Shown: positions 35,801-45,125 of the stretch, one piece after another
How the letters are laid out: the number at the start of each line of letters is the position of its first letter
How positions within the stretch are numbered: the stretch's first letter is position 1
Source of the DNA: Dipylidium caninum
Taxonomy: Eukaryota; Platyhelminthes; Cestoda; Cyclophyllidea; Dipylidiidae
DNA length: 64,000 bases
Assembly: GCA_017562135.1 (NCBI GenBank)
Contig: QEYB01001053.1
Location: 682,001-746,000, forward strand
Direction: 5' to 3'
Position numbers and translations under genes: made by a program
Notes under the pieces: generated by a model
Databases searched by the model: none
Told to the model about the DNA's origin: nothing
The model's input: the letters and a program-made list of their open reading frames with translations, nothing else

Positions 35801-38325
35801 CCAGCAGCATCAGCACGCCGGAGGGAATGGGGAGAATCAATGCTGGGCTGCTACTGCTACTTCCGGCCGGTGGGCATCTTATCTTCGGGTGGAGGAGGAG
35901 GAGGAGGGTGGCCGCGGGTAGAAGAAGTCCCCTCGACAAAGTGACTCCCAGCTCTGCGCCGTGGGGTCAGGACGTTGTGCTAGGCGGAAATTGCGATGAC
36001 TCCGCGTCACGTGGCGTGCGTTTGTGTGCCTAATTCACGTAATCGCCACGGCCTCTACTCATGGCCGCAGCGCCCTCTCTCGTCCCCTCGCTCTCACCCT
36101 TGCACCCGCCCGCCGCCCCGCCCCCCCGCGCCGCCTCCCTGCCCTCCCTCTTCGGCCTCTCTCGTCTCAGCCTGGATACAAAGTGTTTATCCTAGAAACG
36201 CGGCAATTTATGTCGAGATGGTGTTTTACTAATATGACTAAGAACGAATGCAAATATGAGGCGCTGAGTTATTCATTCCTTCGCCTACCCATCGACACCA
36301 CCACCGCCGCCGCCGCAGCCACCGCCATCGTCGGGCGCGTATTAGATGTTAAAAGCAGGAAAAAAAAACAAAAAGAGGAGGAGTAATAAAAAAGGAGGCT
36401 GTAAAAGTACTCCACACCTGCATTTTCCATATTCTCGTTCTTTATTCAAAACTTTTTTTTCAGGTTTTTCACGCTTTATGCACTTATGCGCCTCCTTGGT
36501 CCGCCTAATTCACTGACTCTGTCACTCACTCACTCACTCACACGCACACAAACACAATCTCGTGTTGTTGGCCTAGACTTTGTTGGCGAAAGGACGGTGG
36601 ATGGCGTAGGGAGCAGAGGCAAGAAAGGGGCGGTGTGTGCGGGTCGGCGGAGGGGGGTGCGGAGGCCTTCCGACGGGGCGAGTGCCCGAAAGGCGAGGAC
36701 AGGCAGATGGGAGAGGGACAACCGCCTCGTCTCGGACGGGCGGGCTCGGTGGTCGACAAAATGTGCGTATTAGAAGAAAGGCGGGGATGAAATAGAGGGG
36801 TTGAAAAATTGCGTCTCCCTCTGTGCCCTCCCCTCTCTCCCCCCTCTCCCCTCTCTCCTCTGGATGCACCCCCCGCGGTCCCCGCGTCACGCCAGACACG
36901 GACACGCGGTAAAATCGTGGAGACGTGGCGGCTCCCTGGAAAAAATTGTAGTCCTGACTGGATGGAAATGAGACGTTTACGATGAAGCGTGGACTCCCGT
37001 GACCGCAACCCTGCCCACGCCACCCCTCCCTCCCGACTCCAAAACGCGCCGGCTCCTCCAACTGTTATCATTTTGCGTGTCGTGGAGGCTGGAAATCTGA
37101 TCCACCACAGCGCATCGAACAACAAAAAAAAACGCGGTATGAAAGTTAGGATTGGGTAAAGAATAACAATGGACTTTTGGTTTGCACAGCAGGAGTCGGT
37201 CAGCCGAGGTTCCGCGAAACGGACAGTCGGATTGCGAATTTCATGTCAGAAAACGTAGAAGTGTGTTTTATCACACAAAAAAAAGGTAGGCATCACCCCC
37301 CCCCCCCCCCCCCACTCCCCAGCCCCACCGGCTCCTATTCGGGTGTTCGGCTTGCACACTTCATCTATTCGCCCTCCGGCAGGCGTTTTCATTACCGCAG
37401 ACCAGATGGAATAAAATATGCGGAGTTTTTGGACATACGGTGTGCTGGGCTGGCTGGCTGGCTGGCGGGTAATCAATGCTGGGAGAGGAAGGACTGCGGG
37501 CCCCTGCGCCGGTTGGACCACGGGGAGCGCTTGCAACGCTTCGCCTCCTCTCAATCACACACGAGCCCTCCTCCGTCGTACGACTCAGCGCCCCCCCGCC
37601 CCCTCTTCTCCCCCTTCTCCCTCCTCCACTTCAGACAAGGGAGCCCGCACATTTGAATCGCGCAGGGAGTATATATGGCAAAAAATTTGTGGGGCGCTGT
37701 GGCGCGTAGGGGGGGGGGGGGACCGAGGGGACAATGTGGGAATGGGTGAGTGATGGATTTATCCGACGCCAGCACAGACCGCCGTGCTGCGTCCAGGGTC
37801 CCCCCCTCACCCGGGCGCCGGACTCAAATGCCAAGTCTCACCTCGCCTACATTTTTTCCCCACAATGTATGGCAAATTTACAAGCAGGCCGAGAGGAGGA
37901 GGAGGACCGCCGCACATTCATTGATAATTGCGTGGGAGAAGGGACGGCCTACGAGGGCTCATCAACGCTACTAGGATGCTGTGGCGTAGAGAAGGCTGGG
38001 GGCGGCTTTGTCATAATCGCAGGATAAAGACACCGAACTCACGATTAGACGAGAGCTGTTGAGGCAATGACGCGGGAAGAAGTGTGGAGGCCGGCGGATT
38101 GGGAAGAGGAATGGTTGGACTGTGAGGTAGAGTTGTGAAGGTGGCCGTGCATTTCTGCAAAAAGTGCGCTGTGCACGGGAAGGAGAGGAGACCGGCGGCA
38201 CTGGCAGAATCCAAGTGGTCGACAGACGGAGTTTGCGGTGGTGGCGAAGATGTCACCGTGGCCGCAGTTGGTGGGACTGAGGCAACAGCCGCCGCGTTTA
38301 CTCTCAGGTCGAGCGCTTCACTCAT
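23872..38325 (-). CDS. CASZ1: Castor/CASZ1-type zinc-finger transcription factor, seven exons
   Basis: Exons (minus): 38325-38043, 33400-33158, 32256-32087, 30647-30474, 26206-26005, 25885-25748, 25661-23872. All are GT-AG, and the lengths total 3000 bp: 999 residues plus stop. Castor-type C2H2 units with the H-[FYIL]-HC signature sit near residues 211-247 (HLHCTEC, then [15 protein letters not shown]), 264-310 (HYHCIRANC, then [11 protein letters not shown]), 315-365 ([10 protein letters not shown], then [10 protein letters not shown]), 375-422 ([10 protein letters not shown], then SHKRKHERR), 541-565, 635-680 (degenerate), 773-805 and 827-865. An AT-hook-like KRGRPPK lies near 713, and the tail is acidic. 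The N-terminus [10 protein letters not shown] includes a short PLDLR-like patch. The castor family are nuclear DNA-binding regulators of neural and muscle fate. The VINRREE...KWH and CTFTFKNK-type blocks are diagnostic of the family. The last exon's internal ATG at 25572 is not the start. Confidence 0.93.
26821..27893 (-). repeat. Dispersed repeat family 2, copy A (in castor intron)
   Basis: The reverse complement aligns with 54109-54897. It starts at GGTTGGAAACTATGAAACAG, continues through a shared block with TGATGAAATTTCGGCTTAGG and a stretch before CATCTGCCCACTTGTC, and ends near GAGGCATT. An insertion of about 60 bp near 27465-27530 and about 200 bp of AT-rich DNA near 27080-27280 are present only in this copy. 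By eye the aligned blocks look mostly identical. No coding capacity is shared. Confidence 0.75.
28104..28770 (+). repeat. Dispersed repeat family 1, copy B (in castor intron)
   Basis: Partner of the inverted copy at 15052-15575. It carries a (GGGA)n run near 28297-28330 where copy A has a shorter related run, and about 55 bp near 28133-28190 that copy A lacks. The 74-codon plus frame inside it has a counterpart in copy A, but both differ by indels, so coding is unlikely. Confidence 0.75.
29507..29531 (+). repeat. (GT)n microsatellite
   Basis: Alternating GT run in a castor intron. Confidence 0.8.
29643..29797 (+). repeat. Compound trinucleotide microsatellite
   Basis: About 155 bp built from successive blocks of CAT/CAC, GCA, GTC, GGT and GTC trinucleotides inside a castor intron. 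All six frames are open through most of it, which explains the apparent poly-Val, poly-His/Asp and poly-Thr frames. It is not coding. Confidence 0.85.
30109..30200 (+). repeat. GGAC/GGAT tetranucleotide tract
   Basis: Imperfect tandem array of GGAC, GGAT and GAAT-type units in the castor intron. A shorter array of the same GGAC unit recurs at 34071-34098. Confidence 0.75.
32663..32682 (+). repeat. (CG)n alternating tract
   Basis: A 20-bp alternating purine-pyrimidine run (GTGCGTGCGCGCG type) in a castor intron, capable of Z-DNA formation. Confidence 0.6.
34819..34843 (+). repeat. (TC)n microsatellite
   Basis: Homopyrimidine dinucleotide run of about 25 bp in the first castor intron. Confidence 0.8.
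37296..37313 (+). repeat. Poly-C tract
   Basis: About 18 cytosines in the first castor intron. Confidence 0.7.
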
Positions 38326-38457
38326 CTTCTTCTTCTTCGTCTCCTTCGCCCCCTTCTTCTCCTTTCTGTTCAAATGTGCAAAAAAAGTCCGCGGTCGAAG
38401 CTATACGACGATGGAGCCAGATCAAGTCGTACTCAGCATTCGACACATCGAGGCCTC

Positions 38458-38474
38458 TTTATAGCGAATTTATA
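38458..38474 (-). promoter_or_regulatory. Tandem TATA boxes of the castor promoter
   Basis: Two TATAAA hexamers on the minus strand (38469-38474 and 38458-38463), 5 bp apart, lie 133-150 bp upstream of the castor ATG at 38325. Transcription would be expected to start near 38430-38440, leaving a 5' leader of roughly 110 nt with no intron needed. Confidence 0.5.
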
Positions 38475-38493
38475 AGTGCGGTAACAATCGTGT

Positions 38494-38577
38494 GATTGGC
38501 TGACGTCCAACCTGCTGTCGCCTTCGCATGCGCGCGCGTGCGTGCGTGCGTACGCGCCAGATGTGAAAGTAACCAAT
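38494..38577 (-). promoter_or_regulatory. CCAAT / CRE-like / CCAAT upstream cluster of the castor promoter
   Basis: Plus-strand GATTGG at 38494-38499 (a CCAAT box on the gene strand) abuts TGACGTCC at 38501-38508, close to the CRE/ATF consensus. A second CCAAT at 38573-38577 is in the opposite orientation. Between them is a GCATGCGCGCG stretch resembling an NRF1 palindrome, followed by a GTGC/GCGT alternating run. Spacing of 20-110 bp upstream of the TATA boxes fits a promoter. Confidence 0.5.
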
Positions 38578-40116
38578 CAGGGAGGAGACGAGGGCGGCCC
38601 GATCAGCTTGGTAGCAGCTGTTGCGCAAGCGTTTGCCTTGTTTCTCTTCTCTCTCCCCCAGCCTTTTCCAGAGGTCATAAAAGCCCCAGATACGCGAGAC
38701 GGGACCTTCCTCCCCCCTACCCTCTGGTCCCAACTTCCTCTAAAATTCGTCACATCTTGGCTGTTCAGTTAATAGTGACGGTCGCCCGAGGATACCGCAG
38801 TGGGCAACGCGTGTTATGCCACCTCCCTCCGCGGCACGCCTTACAGTCATGCTGCTCCCTCTCCTTTCACCTCGGGTGAACTTGGGTGAGAGTAAGAACT
38901 AAATTTGCGTCCCAATTTTTAACTTCCAATTATGCGGAACCCCGTCTATAGGGGAGAGGCGTCGACGTTGCCAAGTCAAATGTCTACAAGGAGCATTCAT
39001 CCTGCGCCCTCCACCCTTTGGAATTGGGAATAGTTGCGATGACGTTGAATGTACGATCTCCCTTGGACACAAAATGGGTCATCGTAGAGGGGTTGGCAGT
39101 GCACAGTGATGCGGTGAGATGTGGGACGATCGTCTCACCTAAAGCTAAAACATTTCAAAAGCCATTTTTCAGATGCAATTTGGACTTGTATGTCGCAGTG
39201 AATACAGGTCCTATAGAATTGAAGATGTCTACCTGACTTCACACGCAAGTGGATTGTTATTCCGACTTAAAGCAAACTGGTGTCAAACAAAACCCTTCAG
39301 GAGAAGTGGCCATCTAAAGGCTTTTATGCACCTAGACAATAAGGCTTTTTTCGAGAAACCTCTCCCTGTCGCTGATTAACTTAACGCTCCAGTTTGCGCA
39401 ATCTTCTGACTAAAGTGCGGTCTCAGTTTTGAGTTTAGTGGAGTGATATTGTGTGAAAAACGGGCAGGGGGGGGGGAAGGGAAACCGCGGTTTTTGTCCG
39501 CTCTGATGATCACAGGAGCCCTTCGTGACTTTGCAAAAGGGCGCCCCGAGGGCGGCTCAGGTGGTCCCCGAGCGCTATGAGAAATAACCGCGAGGGGAAG
39601 GCAAAAAACTAGCAGGATTTGGCTCAAAACACGGGGAAGCGGAGGGGATAACTCACCTTACCCGCAAAAGGACCGCTTTTTCCTCCAAATTTTGGGTCTT
39701 ATCGATTACCGGGGAATTTGAAAGCTTTTTGCGAGAATTTCCAACAAACTCGAACATTTTGCGCAGTGGTGCAGACGAGGTCGTCGACAGGTGGCTGTGG
39801 GCGAAGCGGAACACAAACAAAGTATGAGCGACCGGAGAGCACCCGCAGGGTCGGAGGGAGGAAGCAGTCCACGTTCACCTCGGCGCCCGAGACTCCGGCA
39901 TTCCCCTCACCGACTGTGTCGGGACATCAAAACACCCGCAAGGCGAACGAATTAATTGGCTTAAAAAGGGGTAATTTGACGTGAGTGACAGGCGAAAGGA
40001 GTAATCTCGGACGGCCTCACTCAGGCGCAGAAATACCGCCCGACCAGGATAATAGATAGTCAGGAGGAGTAAAAAATGCGTTACAACGAAGATGCAACTT
40101 GGTGTGGTGGACCCAC

Positions 40117-40300
40117 CCAGTTTATTGTAGAGGTGCGCACAGAGGCTTGCGAGGAGTCGCTCGGTGGAGGCGGTGGAGGCGCGGGGAGGTGTTGGAGCGA
40201 GCAGTGGACTAACAAGTTCGGCCGCAGGAGGCATTTGGGGAGGATAGTAAAAATGGGCGACATCATCGTAAAAGAAGGCGGCACTGTCATACATGCTCAT
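40117..40300 (-). CDS. Candidate alternative first coding exon of castor
   Basis: An ATG at 40300 opens a 61-codon frame starting MSMYDSAAFFYDDVAHFYYP, followed by a Pro/Ala-rich stretch and ERLLASLCAHLYNKL. It ends in phase 1 at a GTGGGT donor (40116). The normal second castor exon at 33400 needs a phase-1 partner, so this exon could splice to it directly in place of the MSEALDLRV exon. It cannot be read into the MSEALDLRV exon in frame. The Tyr/Phe-rich, non-repetitive composition is unlike the chance frames nearby. The donor is only moderate, and no homology is recognised. Confidence 0.35.
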
Positions 40301-40311
40301 TTATCAATAAT

Positions 40312-40318
40312 TGAGTCA
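40312..40318 (-). promoter_or_regulatory. AP-1-like site upstream of the candidate alternative exon
   Basis: A perfect TGACTCA on the minus strand lies 12 bp before the 40300 ATG, next to an AT-rich TTATTGAT patch. Given its position it would be in a leader or very close to a start site. Function unknown. Confidence 0.2.
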
Positions 40319-41090
40319 TTTTTTTCGTGAATCACTAGCCATCAAATAAGTCACCAAATCGTCGGAGAATGGTGAGTTTTCAGGGCTTTCTTGGTCGTCC
40401 CGTGGAGCCCCGAGGTCCCCTCAACTCCTCCATGTTTGTCGGCCACAAAGGTGCCATGGAGGCAATGAGGCGACCGGAGTGGGGAAGCAGAATGCCGGAG
40501 GTGATGGAAGAAAAGAAGCATTTCGTCCGCCTTCTTCTCGAGTAGAATGGGAGAGAGAGTAAAAAAAGACTAAGTGATTAGGAAGGTGTGTGTTTTGAAA
40601 GGGAATAAAACCGCCAAGGCTATGCCAGGTTACTTTTCCCGCCTCGTGAGAACGCGGGCGGAGCGGTTGACTGTTGAAAGCGACAGTCGTGGTGCGAGGA
40701 AAACGCACTGCCTTGGCGAGTGTTGGCGTCGGGGCGATGGTCCCGACGCAGAGCATTGCGCTGTGATCCGCGGAGGCCCGTTGCCGGCGCCGTGGCAGTC
40801 GCGGGCGTCGGTCGACCGGCAGTTGACTTGAAGTGTGAGAGTCCACCAATCACCCCGGGGGAAGGCAGCGGGGCGGAAGGATGAGGCGTACGGCGGTGGC
40901 CTCCGATCCAAAATAACGCCACCGGAGGAATCGACAGGCGTCCGGGGCGAGTCTGATTCACACTATTCGACGTAAGTTGATACGAATTGGATCATCCGAC
41001 TTAACTGCCCGTATTTAGTTCATCCGCTTCAGTGAAAGCAGGTCGTTTGTCTGTCAACGTACTAGCAGCCGCAGGAGGGGGACAAGAAGG

Positions 41091-41410
41091 ACGGGATGAA
41101 GGAGGAGGAAGAGGAGAACGCGCGGGCGGTGTAGGGTAAGGCGTAAGAAGGGCAGGAGGGCCACTAAGGGAGGAGGATGCGAAAGTGGAGGCAAGAAAAT
41201 TGCTAAAGGAAGATTTAGGATGATGATGATGCGAAGGTTGAGGCAAGAAAACCGTGGAGGAGGAGGAGGAGGAGTATGACTCGCAGGCGGCGTAGGAAGA
41301 GGGGCAGGAGGAGGAGGAGGAGGAGGATGAGAAGGTGGAGGCAATAAAAGCGCCAAAACAGAGCAGAGGACGAGAAGATCGAGGAGGAGGAGCCGAGGAG
41401 GAGTCGGCAA
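41091..41410 (+). repeat. GGA-rich homopurine tract
   Basis: About 320 bp dominated by GGA/GAA units with short interruptions. The opposite strand reads as Leu/Pro/Ser low-complexity frames, which are not coding. Confidence 0.7.
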
Positions 41411-42897
41411 ACCTTCTGAAATATCAATAAACCTTAGTGGAGGTCATTGCATTTTCTTTCTAGAAAAGCTTCACACACACACACACAAACACACACGCCC
41501 TTGTTAGTCGATAGCCATTAAAGCTAAAATGTCTTCTTCTCCAAATATAAATTAATATTTATGGTGTAAAAGGCGAGCGAGTGCTTCACAGTGTCGAGTA
41601 TTACTTGAATCGTGCCTGGGGTGGGGAGAAGGTGACGTGAAATGGTGGCAGAGCAGCCTCCTCCGCCTCCTCCGCCTCCCTGCCTGGCGCGGGTTGGGCC
41701 TCGCCTCCCTCTTGGCCGTCCGACTTGTTCCACGAGGGCGACTCGCCACGTGAGGACGCGGCTGGCGAGACGGAGGGTGCCAGCGAGCGAAGCCGGTTGA
41801 GGTGTGTGCTGGCTAAACGGAGTCCGCACGATGACAGGCGGCAGGCGACTGCTGCTGCTGCTGCTGCTGCTACTGCTGCAGTCGTGATGACTGCACACTG
41901 TGTAAGCGGCCTCCTGAAAGCATAAATATCCGGTCAGGTGATGATGGCATCCACGAGAGGAGGCGGATATGACTATCACCGCGACTGCCTGTCTGAACAC
42001 GACCCGCCTCATTCACATACCCCCGAGTGAAAGGTGATAAAAAAAGAGAAGAAGAATAAGAATACATGCAAAACAGACAGTCAAGGGAGCCTAGTCTCGG
42101 TCTGTCGAATGGAGGCGTGTTCACACCTCTTTCAGATGTCGTCGAGTGACGGGAGTCCCAGGGAGCTCCACATCCTCCTCTCGACTGGTAAGTCGGCTTC
42201 TACGCCAATGATGAGTTCAAAGTCACCTAAAATTTCTGTATTATTAAAAATTTCCCTACCGTCAGTTTCGTGGTCGTCCTCACAAGGCCCTACGGCTCTG
42301 ATTTTAATAGAAAAAAGCCACAAGACAAAGCTTTTGTGGAGCACAGTCTGCCACGTCACTTGAGGACAAATCTGATTGGCCGACACGCGCCAGCAAGTCT
42401 GTGGGCCGAGTTGGGGTAAAAACCCCTTTTTCACATTATCCTTTTGGGTCCGAATAACGGGCACTTCTCAAATTTTCTCTAATAATCTTCCCAATTTCCA
42501 TGGCTCAACTGAAAGTTATACCCGATGATTTGCCCGTCTTCCCCACCCGCCACTTGGCGTGGGTGAGGAGCAGATCATAAGGACTTCTTTGCTGTCTACG
42601 AGGTCCTTTGTCTCCCCCACTGCTCCGCCGACCCGCCTACACAAGCGATCGTTTACGCTGAGAGGGAGAGAGCGCTGCAACTGTTTGTTTGCCTGTTTGA
42701 TTGTTTGTTTGCTGGTAGACGCGTCGGCGCCAAAAGCGGTCGTCGGAGCCGCAGACCCGCCATCGATCGCGGACTCATGGTATTGCGTCAAACACACCGA
42801 CTTCTTCACCGACTGACCGACTAACTGACTGACTGACTCCGTCACTGATTTATCCACGGCCTCAGAAGGGCCTGCCACTCCAGCCGAGGAGGTGGCA

Positions 42898-42919
42898 TAC
42901 ACACACACACACACACACA
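42898..42919 (+). repeat. (AC)n microsatellite
   Basis: Alternating CA run of about 22 bp. Confidence 0.8.
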
Positions 42920-42971
42920 AGCAGGAGGGGTCAAGCGGAGCCGAGGACTGGCGAGAATGGCGTGTAGATTG

Positions 42972-43080
42972 GAAGAGGAGGAGGAGGAGGAGGAGGAGGA
43001 GGAGGAGCCGAGGAGCCGAGGAGGAGGAGAAGGAGGAGGAAAAGGAGTACCCGAGGAGGGGGAGGAGGGGGAGTTGAAGA
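42972..43080 (+). repeat. (GGA)n homopurine tract
   Basis: Nearly pure GGA/GAGG tract of about 110 bp, capable of triplex formation. Poly-Glu and poly-Arg frames through it are spurious. Confidence 0.75.
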
Positions 43081-45056
43081 GGGTAGACAGATGGGGCCAA
43101 TGCGTGGTCAAGCAGGATGTTTCCATTCTTTTTGTTTTATTTTTATTTCACTTTTGTCTCCACTTTGGAAGCCAGAAATCCGCCTTGCAGCTTCAACCGG
43201 TCTGTACTCACCACGTCGCAATGACTTTGCGTAAATAGCGATTTTTATGGTTAGACAAAAAAGAAAAAGAAGAAGAAAAAGACGAAGAAGGATCACGCAT
43301 GTACACGCCTTCGCGGTAATTGAGTTGATGGGTGTGTCGGCCGAGGGTTTAAACCCACCGCCTTCCATTCCACCGTGGGTTGCGAGGCTTAGATCGCCAC
43401 CACCACGGCGACTTCGTTCCACCGCTCGTCGGAGGCCTCCGCCCCTCCGCGGCCAGTCCGCGGGGAAGCGGCCTGTCTTCCGTCCACGATTCCTCCCGCC
43501 CCAACTGTCATCCCAGGATGTAAGTCGTTGGCGCGCGGTCACCAGACGCCGCTCCGCTCGGGTTTCAAGGAAAAGGACTCTTGAAGTCGGCTGGGGTTGG
43601 GCAAATCAACTGGAGAGCGGCGGCTTCTCGGGCCGAGCGCGCGCAGCACACGCAAACTAACTGTTTCAGCCCGGAGAGAAGGGCGACTGGGAGGGTCACG
43701 AGACGTCAATTGTGTCGAGAATACGTTAAACAAAGACAAAATCCCCTGTTTCCCTCGAGAGGACTCGAGAGACCGGCCTAACCGCGGGTCTGAGTGGAGC
43801 AGGGGACGTCCGGGCGCTGTGGCGCTGTGGCGCGGGGCGATGGGGACCAAGTTTCCCAAAGTAGAGGAGAAAGAGAGAAGATTTGATGAACTGGAAAACC
43901 ATTTCGAGGGGGTCGGGGCTATCAGCTTCTCCCGAAACGCTTCGTCATCCTGTTTTGACGGAAACTGGACGTGTGCGATGTCCTCCTCAACATTGTCCAG
44001 CTTTTTCCCCATCATGAGAGGCTGAAGGGAAGGCTACTTCTCTCGCCACATCTATCTGAAGTACTAATGTTATCTCCACCACTTTCTACTATTTCCAAAG
44101 GCTTTTTTCCTCTCCCCATCTCCCTCCTTTCGCGAGAACACGTTACTGTGTAAGATGGTGTGGAGTAGCGGCAAAATGGTTTGACAACTCGGCGGGCTGC
44201 TTTGCTCTGGGTGAATGAAGGGGAGGCGGGCGAGGAGGCAAAGGGTGAAACCGACGCGGAGGGAATGACGCCGAAGGGCAGCGGGAGCGAGGAGGCCACG
44301 GGAAAGGCGCGAGGGAGGAGAGAGAGAGAGAGAGAGGGGAAGGGGAAGACGGAGACGGGGGAACGAGCAAGCGAGTGAGCAGGGAGGACGAAAGAAGGGA
44401 AGACGGGGGGAGAGAGAGAGAGAGGAATGATTTCGGGGTGGAAGTCACGTTTCCACAAACCCCAGCCCGAAGTGCAGGCCAGCGGCATGTCGTTTTACCT
44501 TCTCTCATGACGGAATTCACAAAAATGTGTTCGCTCCCTCTTCTTTCTCTCTCGCTCGCCTTTTTTCTGCCACAAGAGTATTTTGAGGCAGTTTTTGAGT
44601 GACATTTAATTCAAACAAAATGCTAAATTAGCGAATTTACGTCACAATTTTTCCGATGTCGAAGACAATTCTCGAGTGAGTGAATGAGCCACTGAGCGAG
44701 GATGAGCGAGTTACCGATTACTGCGCCTACCATTCACCACTTTTTTTTTATCTCGACGGTGCCTCTTATGTCGCTTCTCGAGCTACTCCGTTAACTCTTC
44801 CGCATTCCGGCTGGAATTGACAACGTGGGGCCCTTCGCCAAACCTCTGGACTGTTCAACTCTCGCCGAGGCGGTGAAATTCTCCAAGAGTCGACTAGATT
44901 TTTTTGTTCCTTTCTTTTTCCGCGGGAGTTGAGACGCCTACCGCCAACCGGAGGCCTTCAAGGCGGTGGCTGGTTCTGCCTACCACCTCGTTTAACGACA
45001 ACCAGCCTGATATTCTCAGTTAAGATTACCGCGTGTGCATACAAACACAGAAAATA

Positions 45057-45125
45057 TACACACGCACGCACGCACGCACTTACGCGCAAATGCGCGCGCG
45101 CACACATGCACGCACGCACACACGT
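45057..45125 (+). repeat. CACG/CACA repeat tract
   Basis: Imperfect alternating purine-pyrimidine array of CACGCA units. Confidence 0.7.

Larger units (their letters stand above)
33401..38042 (-). other. 4.6-kb first castor intron
   Basis: Large GC-rich intron between the MSEALDLRV exon and the Ala-rich second exon. It holds simple repeats (GGAA run 33601-33621, GT run 33843-33860, GGAC run 34071-34098, TC run 34819-34843, poly-C 37296-37313, poly-G 37709-37721) and several AT-rich homeodomain-type TAATT patches near 34.9 kb. It is a plausible home for enhancers, but no element can be assigned. Confidence 0.45.

Noticed and set aside
41054..41410. 118-codon Leu/Pro-rich minus frame
   Set aside because: Reads through a homopurine GGA tract on the opposite strand; low complexity.
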